This document shows, one piece after another, positions 7,369 through 14,302 of a DNA stretch of 16,597 bases. The stretch is from assembly GCA_937877765.1 (NCBI GenBank), contig CALGBN010000434.1, positions 1 to 16,597 on the forward strand. The letters are read 5' to 3'. The translations under genes were made by a program, and so were the position numbers. This DNA comes from Candidatus Bathyarchaeota archaeon (lineage in GTDB: Archaea > Thermoproteota > Bathyarchaeia > TCS64). The notes beneath the pieces were generated by a model. That model did not search any database and was not told where the DNA came from. It worked only from the letters and a program-made list of their open reading frames with translations. The number at the start of each line of letters is the position of its first letter. Within the stretch, counting starts at the first letter, position 1.

Positions 7369-7851
7369 ATGAACAGGAAACAACAGATCGCTCTCCTCAT
7401 AATCGGGGCTTACTTCGTGGTCAGCGTAGCCGCGAACCTAGACCAGATGTACATTAGTGAGGATGAGATTCTCTTCCAGTTGCTTAACGATGAGCGTATA
7501 CTGATTGACCCTGACCTTGATCAGCTTGATCAGGAGAACCTGAGTATTCTCAGTCGCCAGATCACGAACTATGTACAGGGCAAGATACTCATCTCGGCTG
7601 TCAACACCATACTGTTGGTTTACCTGTTCGCCAACTACCTAGACATGTATCGCACTACTAAAAGCAGCTTCACACTGGGCTTGGTATTCCTCAGCGCGGC
7701 TCTTCTCAGCTATAGTTTATTCACGAACCCTATGTTGCTGAGTATCACCAGTGGGGACGGTGGCCTTCAGATAGTACAGTACTTCAACTTCCTACCAGAC
7801 CTGTTGACCACCATGGCGTCAACGATACTCATCTACCTGAGCCGACAATAG
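7369..7851 (+). CDS. Four-helix membrane protein paired with the winged-helix regulator
   Basis: Starting at ATG 7369 the protein has 160 residues. Starting at ATG 7348, which overlaps the regulator's stop, it would have 167. I prefer 7369, which follows an AAGGTG sequence, although the spacing is short. Four hydrophobic segments are visible: ALLIIGAYFVVSVAANL, the stretch from KILISAVNTILLVYLFANYL, GLVFLSAALLSYSLF and LPDLLTTMASTILIYL. An acidic, probably external, loop of about 35 residues (EDEILFQLLNDERILIDPD) separates helices 1 and 2. No enzymatic motif is present. Translational linkage with the upstream regulator suggests a sensor or anchor role for this partner, but this is inference. 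The function is unknown. Confidence 0.78.
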   Translation: MNRKQQIALLIIGAYFVVSVAANLDQMYISEDEILFQLLNDERILIDPDLDQLDQENLSILSRQITNYVQGKILISAVNTILLVYLFANYLDMYRTTKSSFTLGLVFLSAALLSYSLFTNPMLLSITSGDGGLQIVQYFNFLPDLLTTMASTILIYLSRQ

Positions 7852-7937
7852 CTAGAGTTCAGCTATCTCCATCATCTTTACGTTTTATGATTCCCTTAAT
7901 ATCATATCTGCTCTAGTTTAAGCCCTGAACTTCAATG

Positions 7938-7948
7938 GTTTTTATATG
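7938..7948 (+). promoter_or_regulatory. TATA-like box for the zinc-ribbon gene
   Basis: GTTTTTATATG reads as a strong archaeal TATA element. Initiation about 25 nt downstream, near 7970, would leave a leader of about 22 nt before ATG 7993. Confidence 0.4.
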
Positions 7949-7992
7949 AAATGTAATCGAGCATATCTATTAGATGACGCTAAAAATATATC

Positions 7993-8378
7993 ATGGTACA
8001 GATATGCCCAAGCTGCAAAAGATCAATATCCGATGAAGAGACACATGTCCCCATTGTCAAGCAAAACTTGTGACCGAGAAAAGTTGTCCCTTCTGTAAAA
8101 GACCTATTAGCGGCGAGGACACTGTTTGTCCACACTGTGGAGAGTTATTGATCTACGAGTACCCGAAACAGGTTACAGCAAGGCGTAACGCTGTTTTGTT
8201 TCCTCTTGGGTTTCTGTTGTTGTTTTCGATGGCTGGTCACTGGTATCTAAACTGAAGAGGGGTAATCAGTCCAGATAACGTGTTTAGCATCGGCTTCGTT
8301 ATTCTGTGGCTTATTGGATTCGTCCTGTACGGAGCATATATCGGGAAGGGTGACAAGGATTTCTGGTTTGGCAAGTAA
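7993..8378 (+). pseudogene. Tandem zinc-ribbon membrane protein gene, frameshifted and with an in-frame TGA
   Basis: ATG 7993 starts MVQICPSCKRSISDEET, the first half of a zinc ribbon. The expected second half, CPHCQAKL, continues only in another frame from about 8046, so one base seems to be missing at about 8044-8046. That frame carries a second ribbon (CPFCKRPISGEDTVCPHCG) and a membrane helix (LFPLGFLLLFSMAGHWYL) to TGA 8253-8255. Beyond the TGA the same frame stays open for 40 codons. It encodes a second membrane helix (FSIGFVILWLIGFVLYGAY) and ends GKGDKDFWFGK at TAA 8376. The repaired product would be two zinc ribbons plus two membrane helices. Two lesions favour a pseudogene or poor local sequence. 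If only the middle part is used, a product could start at GTG 8070. Confidence 0.65.
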
Positions 8379-8390
8379 ACCATCCCGGTG

Positions 8391-8399
8391 TTAAATAAT
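8391..8399 (+). promoter_or_regulatory. TATA-like box for the xylulokinase-like gene
   Basis: TTAAATAAT is centred about 32 nt upstream of ATG 8427. It occupies the first codons of a longer in-frame extension from GTG 8388, which argues that the extension is promoter rather than protein. Confidence 0.45.
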
Positions 8400-8426
8400 A
8401 CCGGCACAGTATTTTCATTGAGAAAA

Positions 8427-9917
8427 ATGCAGAAGTACTACATCGGCTTGGATAGCGGCACCCAGAGCACCAAAGCCATCATCATGAACACAGAGGGACA
8501 AGTTCTAGGAAAAGCCTCACGTAGCTACGGCTTGATCAAAGGCTTACCTGTTGGTCACATGGAGCAACATCCCGAGATATGGATACGTGAGACCCTTGCA
8601 GCCATCAGAGAAGCACTCGACGTGAGCAAGATTGACAGAAACAACGTGAAGGGTATCGGTGTCAGTGGTCAGCAGCATGGCTTTGTTCCTCTTGATGAGC
8701 TTGGACGTGTTATCCGTCCAGCCAAGCTCTGGAATGATACCAGCACAGCCGAGGAATGCCGCATCATCATGGATCGTCTCGGAGGGCTTGAGGAGACGGT
8801 CAAGCTTGTTGGTAATCCGATGCTTCCTGGTTATACTGCGCCCAAGATACTCTGGTTGAAACGGCATGAACCGGAAAACTATGCTAGGTTGGCGTATGTG
8901 CTTCTGCCTCATAATTACATCAACTATATGCTCACTGATGTTGCAGTGATGGAGTATGGTGACGCGTCAGGCACTATTTTGATGGATGTCAAGACACGAA
9001 GATGGTGCAAACCAGTCATCGATGCAATCGATCCAGAGTTAGACGAGAAACTGCCCATGTTATACCCCTCAGATTCACCTGTTGGCTACTTAAACCCGAA
9101 GGCAGCACACAGTCTGCACCTTAACAGTGACGTATTGGTCTCGGCTGGTGGTGGTGATAACATGATGGGCGCAGTAGGCACAGGGAACACCTCACCGGGA
9201 AAAGTTACTGTGAGTCTAGGCACCAGTGGCACTGTTTATGCTTACTCTAAGAAGCCTGTGGTTGACCCAGTTGGCGAGGTTGCGGCTTTCTGTGACTCGA
9301 CAAACGCTTGGCTTCCAATGGTCTGCACTATGAACGTCACAGTAGCCACAGAACAAGTACGAGGACTCTTCAAACAAGACTACAAGACGCTTGAGAAAAA
9401 ACTCTCAGACAGTCCAGTAGGCTCAGAGGGCGTACTCTTCTTGCCTTATCTTACGGGTGAACGCACTCCAAGCATGCCCGACTCCACGGGAGTACTCTAC
9501 GGACTAAACCCAGTCAACTATACTGAGGCGAACCTTACTCGTGCCACCGTTGAGGGCGTAACCCTTGGACTCAACTATGGGCTCAACAGGATGAAGGAAC
9601 TTGGTATAAACCCTTCAGAGATAAGGTTAACAGGCGGAGCAAGTAGAAACCGTGTCTGGGCACAGATATGTGCAGACATATTTGATACAGAGGTCGTGGG
9701 CTTCAAGGAGTCTGAGGGTGCTGCTCTTGGCGCCGCCATTCAGGCGTATTGGTGCGATGGGATAGAGAATGGTTCGGGTGAAGCGATCTCAGCCATCACT
9801 GATAGACTTGTCTCGGTTGATGAATCAAGCAGATTGTCACCGATGAAGACTAACTCAACGAAGTACAAGGAAATCCAGAAACACCATGATGCTTTGCGAG
9901 ACCAGTTATTCAGGTAA
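8427..9917 (+). CDS. xylB: FGGY-family sugar kinase, probable xylulokinase
   Basis: Starting at ATG 8427 the protein has 496 residues, the usual size for xylulokinase, which phosphorylates D-xylulose to xylulose 5-phosphate with ATP. Visible motifs are phosphate-1 loop GLDSGTQSTK (7-16), SGQQHG (80-85, where E. coli XylB has QMHG), WNDTST (102-107), catalytic Asp in AGGGDNMMGAVG (D244), phosphate-2 SLGTSG (263-268) and the adenosine-site stretch LTGGASRNRVWAQICADIF. The Gln in place of Met in the sugar-binding loop leaves room for another ketose. A possible earlier start at GTG 8388 adds 13 residues but overlaps a TATA-like box. A xylose-isomerase-like gene lies 1.9 kb downstream on the same strand, which supports a pentose role. 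Confidence 0.85.
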   Translation: MQKYYIGLDSGTQSTKAIIMNTEGQVLGKASRSYGLIKGLPVGHMEQHPEIWIRETLAAIREALDVSKIDRNNVKGIGVSGQQHGFVPLDELGRVIRPAKLWNDTSTAEECRIIMDRLGGLEETVKLVGNPMLPGYTAPKILWLKRHEPENYARLAYVLLPHNYINYMLTDVAVMEYGDASGTILMDVKTRRWCKPVIDAIDPELDEKLPMLYPSDSPVGYLNPKAAHSLHLNSDVLVSAGGGDNMMGAVGTGNTSPGKVTVSLGTSGTVYAYSKKPVVDPVGEVAAFCDSTNAWLPMVCTMNVTVATEQVRGLFKQDYKTLEKKLSDSPVGSEGVLFLPYLTGERTPSMPDSTGVLYGLNPVNYTEANLTRATVEGVTLGLNYGLNRMKELGINPSEIRLTGGASRNRVWAQICADIFDTEVVGFKESEGAALGAAIQAYWCDGIENGSGEAISAITDRLVSVDESSRLSPMKTNSTKYKEIQKHHDALRDQLFR

Positions 9918-9970
9918 GTTATGAGAAATCAAACACTTGACACACATAGAATCTGTGAAAGAGATGTATG

Positions 9971-10705
9971 TTAACTCTCTTGATTTCTCCTGAATAATGC
10001 AACCGAAAGATACACCAATAGAACGCAGAACCCTGTCAGGATAACTGTATCCGCTAATATGTTGTCTGATGTAGCGGTCATGCATGCTCTCAGGGCTTCA
10101 ACCGAGTAGGTTAACGGTAGTAGCCTCGCCAAATACTGTAGTAGGGTAGGCATTTTTGCTAGAGGCAAGAAAATACCGCATAGGAATATCATGGGGAACC
10201 TGAAATAGTTACTCAGGGTCTGTGCCTCGAAAACCTCCTTAACCGAGACAGCTACAACCGCTCCCAGCGCTGAGTGAGCTACAGCAGTCAAAATCAGAAC
10301 CACGATGAACATAGACAACGAGGTAACTTCAGCACCGAGGAACAAGGTAGCAAGCAGCGTCATTACAATCGAGATTACCAGTCCAAATATCGTGCCCCCG
10401 AGGATTTTGCCAACCAGAATCGAAGTGAGACTGATGGGCGCAAGCTGAAGCCTCTCAAGAGCTCCTACACGCTTTTCAAAAGTGATCACGATTGCCTCCA
10501 TGCTGGTGGTGCCGAAGAGCGTAGCCATGGATATGAGTCCAGGCGCTAGGTCGGTTAAGCCCTCTGGGTTTCTCAGGCTGAAGCTTAGTGCTAGCACTAT
10601 TGGGAAGAGTATGCCCCAGCTGATGTTGGGTGGCTTGAAGTAGTAGGCTTTGAGGTCTTTCTCTATGATGGCAGTGATTCCGCCTAGTTCTTCTCTGAGA
10701 CTCAT
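9971..10705 (-). CDS. ABC-2 type exporter permease
   Basis: This is a 244-residue integral membrane protein with six hydrophobic segments in the ABC-2 (NodJ/YadH-like) pattern. The first is near 27-44 (ISWGILFPIVLALSFSL), and a cytoplasmic segment FEKRVGALERLQLAPIS follows the second. Further helices include ILVGKILGGTIFGLVISIVM, FPMIFLCGIFLPLA and a C-terminal ILTGFCVLLVYLSVALF. The motif PLTYSVEALR before the last helix is typical of this class. The start ATG overlaps the stop of the ATPase gene by 4 bp, so the two are translationally coupled and form one exporter. The substrate (drug, polysaccharide, lipid or peptide) cannot be told. The gene is convergent with the xylulokinase, 53 bp apart. 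Confidence 0.92.
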   Translation of the reverse strand: MSLREELGGITAIIEKDLKAYYFKPPNISWGILFPIVLALSFSLRNPEGLTDLAPGLISMATLFGTTSMEAIVITFEKRVGALERLQLAPISLTSILVGKILGGTIFGLVISIVMTLLATLFLGAEVTSLSMFIVVLILTAVAHSALGAVVAVSVKEVFEAQTLSNYFRFPMIFLCGIFLPLAKMPTLLQYLARLLPLTYSVEALRACMTATSDNILADTVILTGFCVLLVYLSVALFRRNQES

Positions 10706-11658
10706 CTTTTTCCCTCCTTTTCACGCTCCATATGGTCAAGGGAGAGCCCGGTTAGCTGTATGAATGCATCTTCTAGCCCCGGTTTGACGGTCTGAACATC
10801 CTGTATCTTAGCTCCTTTCTCTTCAGCTATCTTGATGAATTCAGATAGGGCTCTGTCAATGTTTTCTGTGCGTATAGATAACTTGTTACGGTTTACCTTG
10901 ATGTCAGTGGCTTTGATAGTCTGAAGATCGTCAGGTGTCAACTCTTCACCGTTATAACTGATCTCTATTATCGGCGTGTCCTGTACATGGCTGCGTAGAG
11001 CCTCAGGTGTATCAAGTTCAACGATATCTCCTCTGACCAATAAAGCGATCCTGTCACAAAGTTGCCCAGCTTCCTCGATATAATGCGTAGTAAGGAAAAT
11101 AGTTACACCGCTATCAGCAAGCCCTGATATGAGGTCACGTAAGCGACGGGCGCTCAATACATCGAGACCTGATGTAGGCTCATCCATGAACACTATTTCT
11201 GGTTCGTGTAGTAACGCTGCAGCTAGTACTGTGCGTCGTTTCAGGCCTTTGGATAGTTTTCTGAAGCGTCTTGCTGTGTATTCTTTTAGTTTGAATGTTT
11301 CGAGGAGTTCATTGATTCTCTGGTCTATTTTTGTTGATGGTATGTGGTATAGTTTGGATACAAAACGTAGGTTCTCGTAGACCGTTAACTCGTCATATAG
11401 GTTTGACTGCTCAGGAACAACTCCTATGTGTTTCTTAACCATCCTAGGTTTCTCTACCACATCGTATCCGGCTACCTTGGCGGTTCCACCTGTTGGCTTG
11501 GCTAGCCCTACCAGCATCTTTATGGTGGTGGTTTTTCCGGCTCCGTTTGGTCCGAGGAATCCGAATACTTCGCCTTCTTCGATATTGAAGCTTATTCCGT
11601 TTACTGCTTTGGTTTGACCCCACTGTTTGGATAGTTCAGTTACTTCTATAGCATTCAA
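10702..11658 (-). CDS. ABC-2 exporter ATP-binding protein
   Basis: The 318-residue ATPase has Walker A GPNGAGKTT (36-44), Q-loop PEQSNLYDELTVYENL, signature LSKGLKRR (135-142, a common variant of LSGGQ in exporters of the CcmA/DrrA class), Walker B IVFMDEPTSGLD (155-166) and switch His in LTTHYIEEA (H192). A C-terminal domain of about 95 residues follows the NBD, as in DrrA-like proteins. The start is TTG 11658, since a TGA in frame lies two codons upstream and no ATG gives the N-terminal strand. A TATA-like CTATAATATG (minus sense, about 11695-11704) is upstream. It forms an exporter with the permease gene overlapping its 3' end. Confidence 0.93.
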   Translation of the reverse strand: MNAIEVTELSKQWGQTKAVNGISFNIEEGEVFGFLGPNGAGKTTTIKMLVGLAKPTGGTAKVAGYDVVEKPRMVKKHIGVVPEQSNLYDELTVYENLRFVSKLYHIPSTKIDQRINELLETFKLKEYTARRFRKLSKGLKRRTVLAAALLHEPEIVFMDEPTSGLDVLSARRLRDLISGLADSGVTIFLTTHYIEEAGQLCDRIALLVRGDIVELDTPEALRSHVQDTPIIEISYNGEELTPDDLQTIKATDIKVNRNKLSIRTENIDRALSEFIKIAEEKGAKIQDVQTVKPGLEDAFIQLTGLSLDHMEREKEGKR

Positions 11659-11748
11659 ATGTCATTGCCTTCGATGATTGATTCTTATGTAGACATATTA
11701 TAGGCTATGTGAAAAAAGGTGCTACTCATCGTCAACACTAGAGTTAAT

Positions 11749-11756
11749 CATTTAAC
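11749..11756 (+). promoter_or_regulatory. TATA-like box for the sugar isomerase gene
   Basis: CATTTAAC is centred about 27 nt before ATG 11779, the leaderless spacing. The 120-bp gap it sits in is divergent with the ABC exporter ATPase, so the exporter and isomerase may share control. Confidence 0.45.
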
Positions 11757-11778
11757 CCCATGCATCTGATCTTTTCTT

Positions 11779-12927
11779 ATGGTTATCAAGGATTTACGTC
11801 CACAGAAAATACATAGAACCCCAGATGAGCTACTCAAGCACCTCAAGGGCACTAAACTTGAGCCCAAATACAGTGCTGGTGTCTGGTATTTCTACCCCGG
11901 GGCAAGCAGGTTCCACGAGACCTACGTGGACAAGGGTACCATCGAGGAAACCCTACGTAAGGTTGCTTGGATGCATGATGAGGGATATGTTGATTCAAGC
12001 TTTGGTGTGGAGGCTCACTACCCCAATGAGGTGAACTGGGATAATCTTCACCTCTACAAAGAACTAGAGAAAGAGACAGGAATCAAGCTTCTCACAGCAA
12101 TACCTTTCCTCTTCTACGAGCGCAGATACCAGCATGGTAGCCTCAGCAACCCAGACCCTGAGATCAGACGACACGCCATAGAACGCACCACAGAAGCATT
12201 GAAGCTCAACAAAGAGCTGGACACAGAGTTCGCTGTGGTCTGGCCTGGTATTGATGGTTACGAGAACCCCTTTGGACATGATTTCTATGGTATGTGGGAT
12301 CGTTTCGAGGCTGGTCTCGCCGAGGCAATGGATACTGTTCCCGGTGTAAGAGTCGCCATGGAGCCCAAGCCTTACGAGCCCAGAGGAAACAATGTCTGGC
12401 GGAACACGGCAAACGGGTTACTCATGTGCCGTGACGTAGAGAAACGACTCAAGGCCAAGGAAAACCGCGAGGTGCTTGACAAGGGTCAGGTGATGGTTGG
12501 TTTGAACCCGGAAGTTGGTCATGTTTTGATGGGGCATGAGGAGCTTGCAGGTAGCTTCGCCTCGGTGCTCAGGGAGGGACGTCTCATACACAGCCACTGG
12601 AACAGTCAGCCCCTAGGCAACTATGACCAAGACTTGAACATTGGAGTTCTAGGATACGACCAGATGCTTGCTACGTTGCTGGTGTTCAAGATGCACAGCT
12701 TCAAGGGCTATTATGGTATCGACATCAACCCGGAGAGGATGCCTGTTGAAAGAGCCTTGGTGCTTAGTATGAATAGTCTTGATGCGGCAACGGATGTCAT
12801 CAATGGTCTTGATTATGATACATTGGTGGCTGCGATGTTTGACCCAGCGAGTTACCCCGGTACGGTTGAGGATGTCTTAACGCGAGCCCTTGCACCAGAC
12901 AAGTCCCGAATCCGTCCCTTACCCTAA
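11779..12927 (+). CDS. Xylose-isomerase-like sugar isomerase, divergent active site
   Basis: This 382-residue TIM-barrel protein aligns with class I D-xylose isomerase. Shared landmarks are WPGIDGYENPF, EPKPYEPRG (E195 and K197, equal to Streptomyces E181 and K183), NPEVGH (E245 and H248, equal to E217 and H220), YDQDL (D283 and D285, equal to D255 and D257) and D315 (equal to D287). Two key positions differ. The metal ligand Asp of 'HIDLN' is H273 in IHSHWNSQ. The Asp next to the catalytic His (H54..D57) is N83, in AHYPNE with H80 kept. It is therefore a metal-dependent aldose-ketose isomerase relative whose substrate may not be xylose. The xylulokinase-like gene upstream on the same strand fits an isomerase-kinase pair. 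I leave the symbol empty because of the substitutions. Confidence 0.8.
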   Translation: MVIKDLRPQKIHRTPDELLKHLKGTKLEPKYSAGVWYFYPGASRFHETYVDKGTIEETLRKVAWMHDEGYVDSSFGVEAHYPNEVNWDNLHLYKELEKETGIKLLTAIPFLFYERRYQHGSLSNPDPEIRRHAIERTTEALKLNKELDTEFAVVWPGIDGYENPFGHDFYGMWDRFEAGLAEAMDTVPGVRVAMEPKPYEPRGNNVWRNTANGLLMCRDVEKRLKAKENREVLDKGQVMVGLNPEVGHVLMGHEELAGSFASVLREGRLIHSHWNSQPLGNYDQDLNIGVLGYDQMLATLLVFKMHSFKGYYGIDINPERMPVERALVLSMNSLDAATDVINGLDYDTLVAAMFDPASYPGTVEDVLTRALAPDKSRIRPLP

Positions 12928-12967
12928 TCTATATTTGCACGTAAACTTTCTAGATTATAGAGGTTTT

Positions 12968-13681
12968 ATGAAAGACACTTTTGGCATGGCTTTATTGGAT
13001 TACTTCGATGACCCCAACAGTGTTCACTCTACTGAACGTGACGATGGACACACCGGAGTAATCCAGACAAGTTTTTACTTTGCAGATTTTCAAGAGTGGC
13101 GTCCAGTTGAACAGGAAATAACCAAACTCGCAAAAGGCAGAATTCTGGATATTGGCTGTGGTAGTGGACGTAGTGTGAAGTATTTTCAGGAAAAAGGGTT
13201 GGAGGCAGTTGGTATTGATATCTCGCCTCTGGCTATTGAAGCCTCAAAGAAGTATGGCGTCAAGGATTGTTTTGTCATGGATGCCATGGCACTTGATTTT
13301 CCAGATGATTCCTTCGATTCCGTTATGCTGCTAGGAAATGGGCTTGGATTATGTGGGTATCAGGATGGTGAAAAGATGTTAAAAGAGCTAAATAGAGTAG
13401 CAAAGCCCAACGGATTATTGTTTGCATCCTCAAGAGACCCCTCGATGACCAATGCTCCAATACACTTAGCTTACCATGAACGCAACAGAAAACAGGGAAA
13501 ACCCATTGGCTTGGTAAATCTCAGGGTTAACTTTAGTGGTATCAAAGGTGACTGGTTTGAGTTTTACATGCTTGAACCAAAGGAAGTTGAAGACTATATA
13601 TGTGGAACAGGGTGGAGTCTTGAGAGAATCATTGAATCCGATGATCCAATCTATGGCGTTATCTTAAAGAACAAAGGCTAG
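12968..13681 (+). CDS. Class I SAM-dependent methyltransferase
   Basis: Starting at ATG 12968, preceded by an AGAGG Shine-Dalgarno-like sequence five bases away, the protein has 237 residues. Motif I is ILDIGCGSG (59-67), with the ribose-binding acidic residue in VGIDIS (D84). Then come AMALDFPDDSFDSVMLLGNG, the usual post-motif strand, and a 'LNRVAKPNGLLFASSRDP' stretch, the Methyltransf_11/25 pattern. A small-molecule substrate is most likely but cannot be named. It starts 40 bp after the sugar isomerase stop. An upstream in-frame extension to 12890 overlaps the isomerase and is unlikely. Confidence 0.88.
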   Translation: MKDTFGMALLDYFDDPNSVHSTERDDGHTGVIQTSFYFADFQEWRPVEQEITKLAKGRILDIGCGSGRSVKYFQEKGLEAVGIDISPLAIEASKKYGVKDCFVMDAMALDFPDDSFDSVMLLGNGLGLCGYQDGEKMLKELNRVAKPNGLLFASSRDPSMTNAPIHLAYHERNRKQGKPIGLVNLRVNFSGIKGDWFEFYMLEPKEVEDYICGTGWSLERIIESDDPIYGVILKNKG

Positions 13682-13691
13682 AATCTCACCA

Positions 13692-13699
13692 CTTTTATC
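13692..13699 (+). promoter_or_regulatory. TATA-like box for the P-loop kinase gene
   Basis: CTTTTATC is centred about 27 nt before ATG 13723, as expected for a leaderless archaeal transcript. This gene therefore probably has its own promoter. Confidence 0.4.
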
Positions 13700-13722
13700 T
13701 TGAGTCACCGTTTTCCTGTTTT

Positions 13723-14247
13723 ATGCAGCGCGTCGTGGTTGTCGGTACTTCTGGTTCGGGTAAGACCACTGTTGCTGCAGGTATAGCTGAAAGGCTTGAA
13801 ATGCCTCATGTTGAGCTTGATAGTATTCACTGGGCTCCGAACTGGACCGAGATACCTGACGAGGAGTTCAGGATAAAAGTAGCTGAAGTAGCAAATAGAG
13901 ATGCTTGGGTGGCGGATGGTAACTATCGAGCAGTACGTGATATACTTTGGAGCCGAGCTGACACTGTTGTCTGGCTTGACCTACCGTTCAGAGTCGTTTT
14001 CTGGCGTATCATCAAGCGCACAATAACGCGAATTATCAGCGGTGAGGAGCTTTGGAACGGCAATAAGGAGCGCTGGGACTCACTTGTTGGTCCGGAAGGT
14101 ATGCCACGTTGGGTTATCAAAACCTATTGGAGACGGAAAAAGGAGTTCCCTGAGTTGTTTGCCAAGCCTGATTATAGTCATCTAACGATTATTCGGCTTA
14201 GAAATACAGCTGAAGTTGATGCTTGGCTAGCAAATCTTGGCTTCTGA
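13723..14247 (+). CDS. Adenylate-kinase-like P-loop kinase (FlaR/topology-modulation type)
   Basis: The 174-residue protein has an N-terminal Walker A GTSGSGKTT (8-16) and HVELDSIHWAPNW after it. WVADGNYRAVRD follows, then a Walker B-like strand TVVWLDLPF, and then a basic 'FWRIIKRTITR' helix with a lid-like segment. This pattern is that of small adenylate-kinase-like proteins often annotated as 'DNA topology modulation protein'; their true substrate is generally unknown. No additional domain is present. It stands alone between the methyltransferase and the ABCE1-like gene, with its own TATA-like box. Confidence 0.82.
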   Translation: MQRVVVVGTSGSGKTTVAAGIAERLEMPHVELDSIHWAPNWTEIPDEEFRIKVAEVANRDAWVADGNYRAVRDILWSRADTVVWLDLPFRVVFWRIIKRTITRIISGEELWNGNKERWDSLVGPEGMPRWVIKTYWRRKKEFPELFAKPDYSHLTIIRLRNTAEVDAWLANLGF

Positions 14248-14258
14248 TTCATTATTCC

Positions 14259-14295
14259 TTATATAATCCGCCGCTGGATATTCAGCGAAAAGGTG
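14259..14295 (+). promoter_or_regulatory. TATA-like box and Shine-Dalgarno for the ABCE1-like gene
   Basis: TTATATAAT (14259-14267) should start transcription near 14290. AGGTG (14291-14295) ends 7 nt before ATG 14303 and matches the archaeal anti-Shine-Dalgarno. The signals look normal, so the deletion in the gene is not accompanied by loss of its promoter. Confidence 0.5.
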
Positions 14296-14302
14296 CCAAG
14301 CG

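Noticed and set aside
8544..8912. 122-residue minus-strand ORF
   Set aside because: It is antisense to the xylulokinase-like gene; no recognisable domain.
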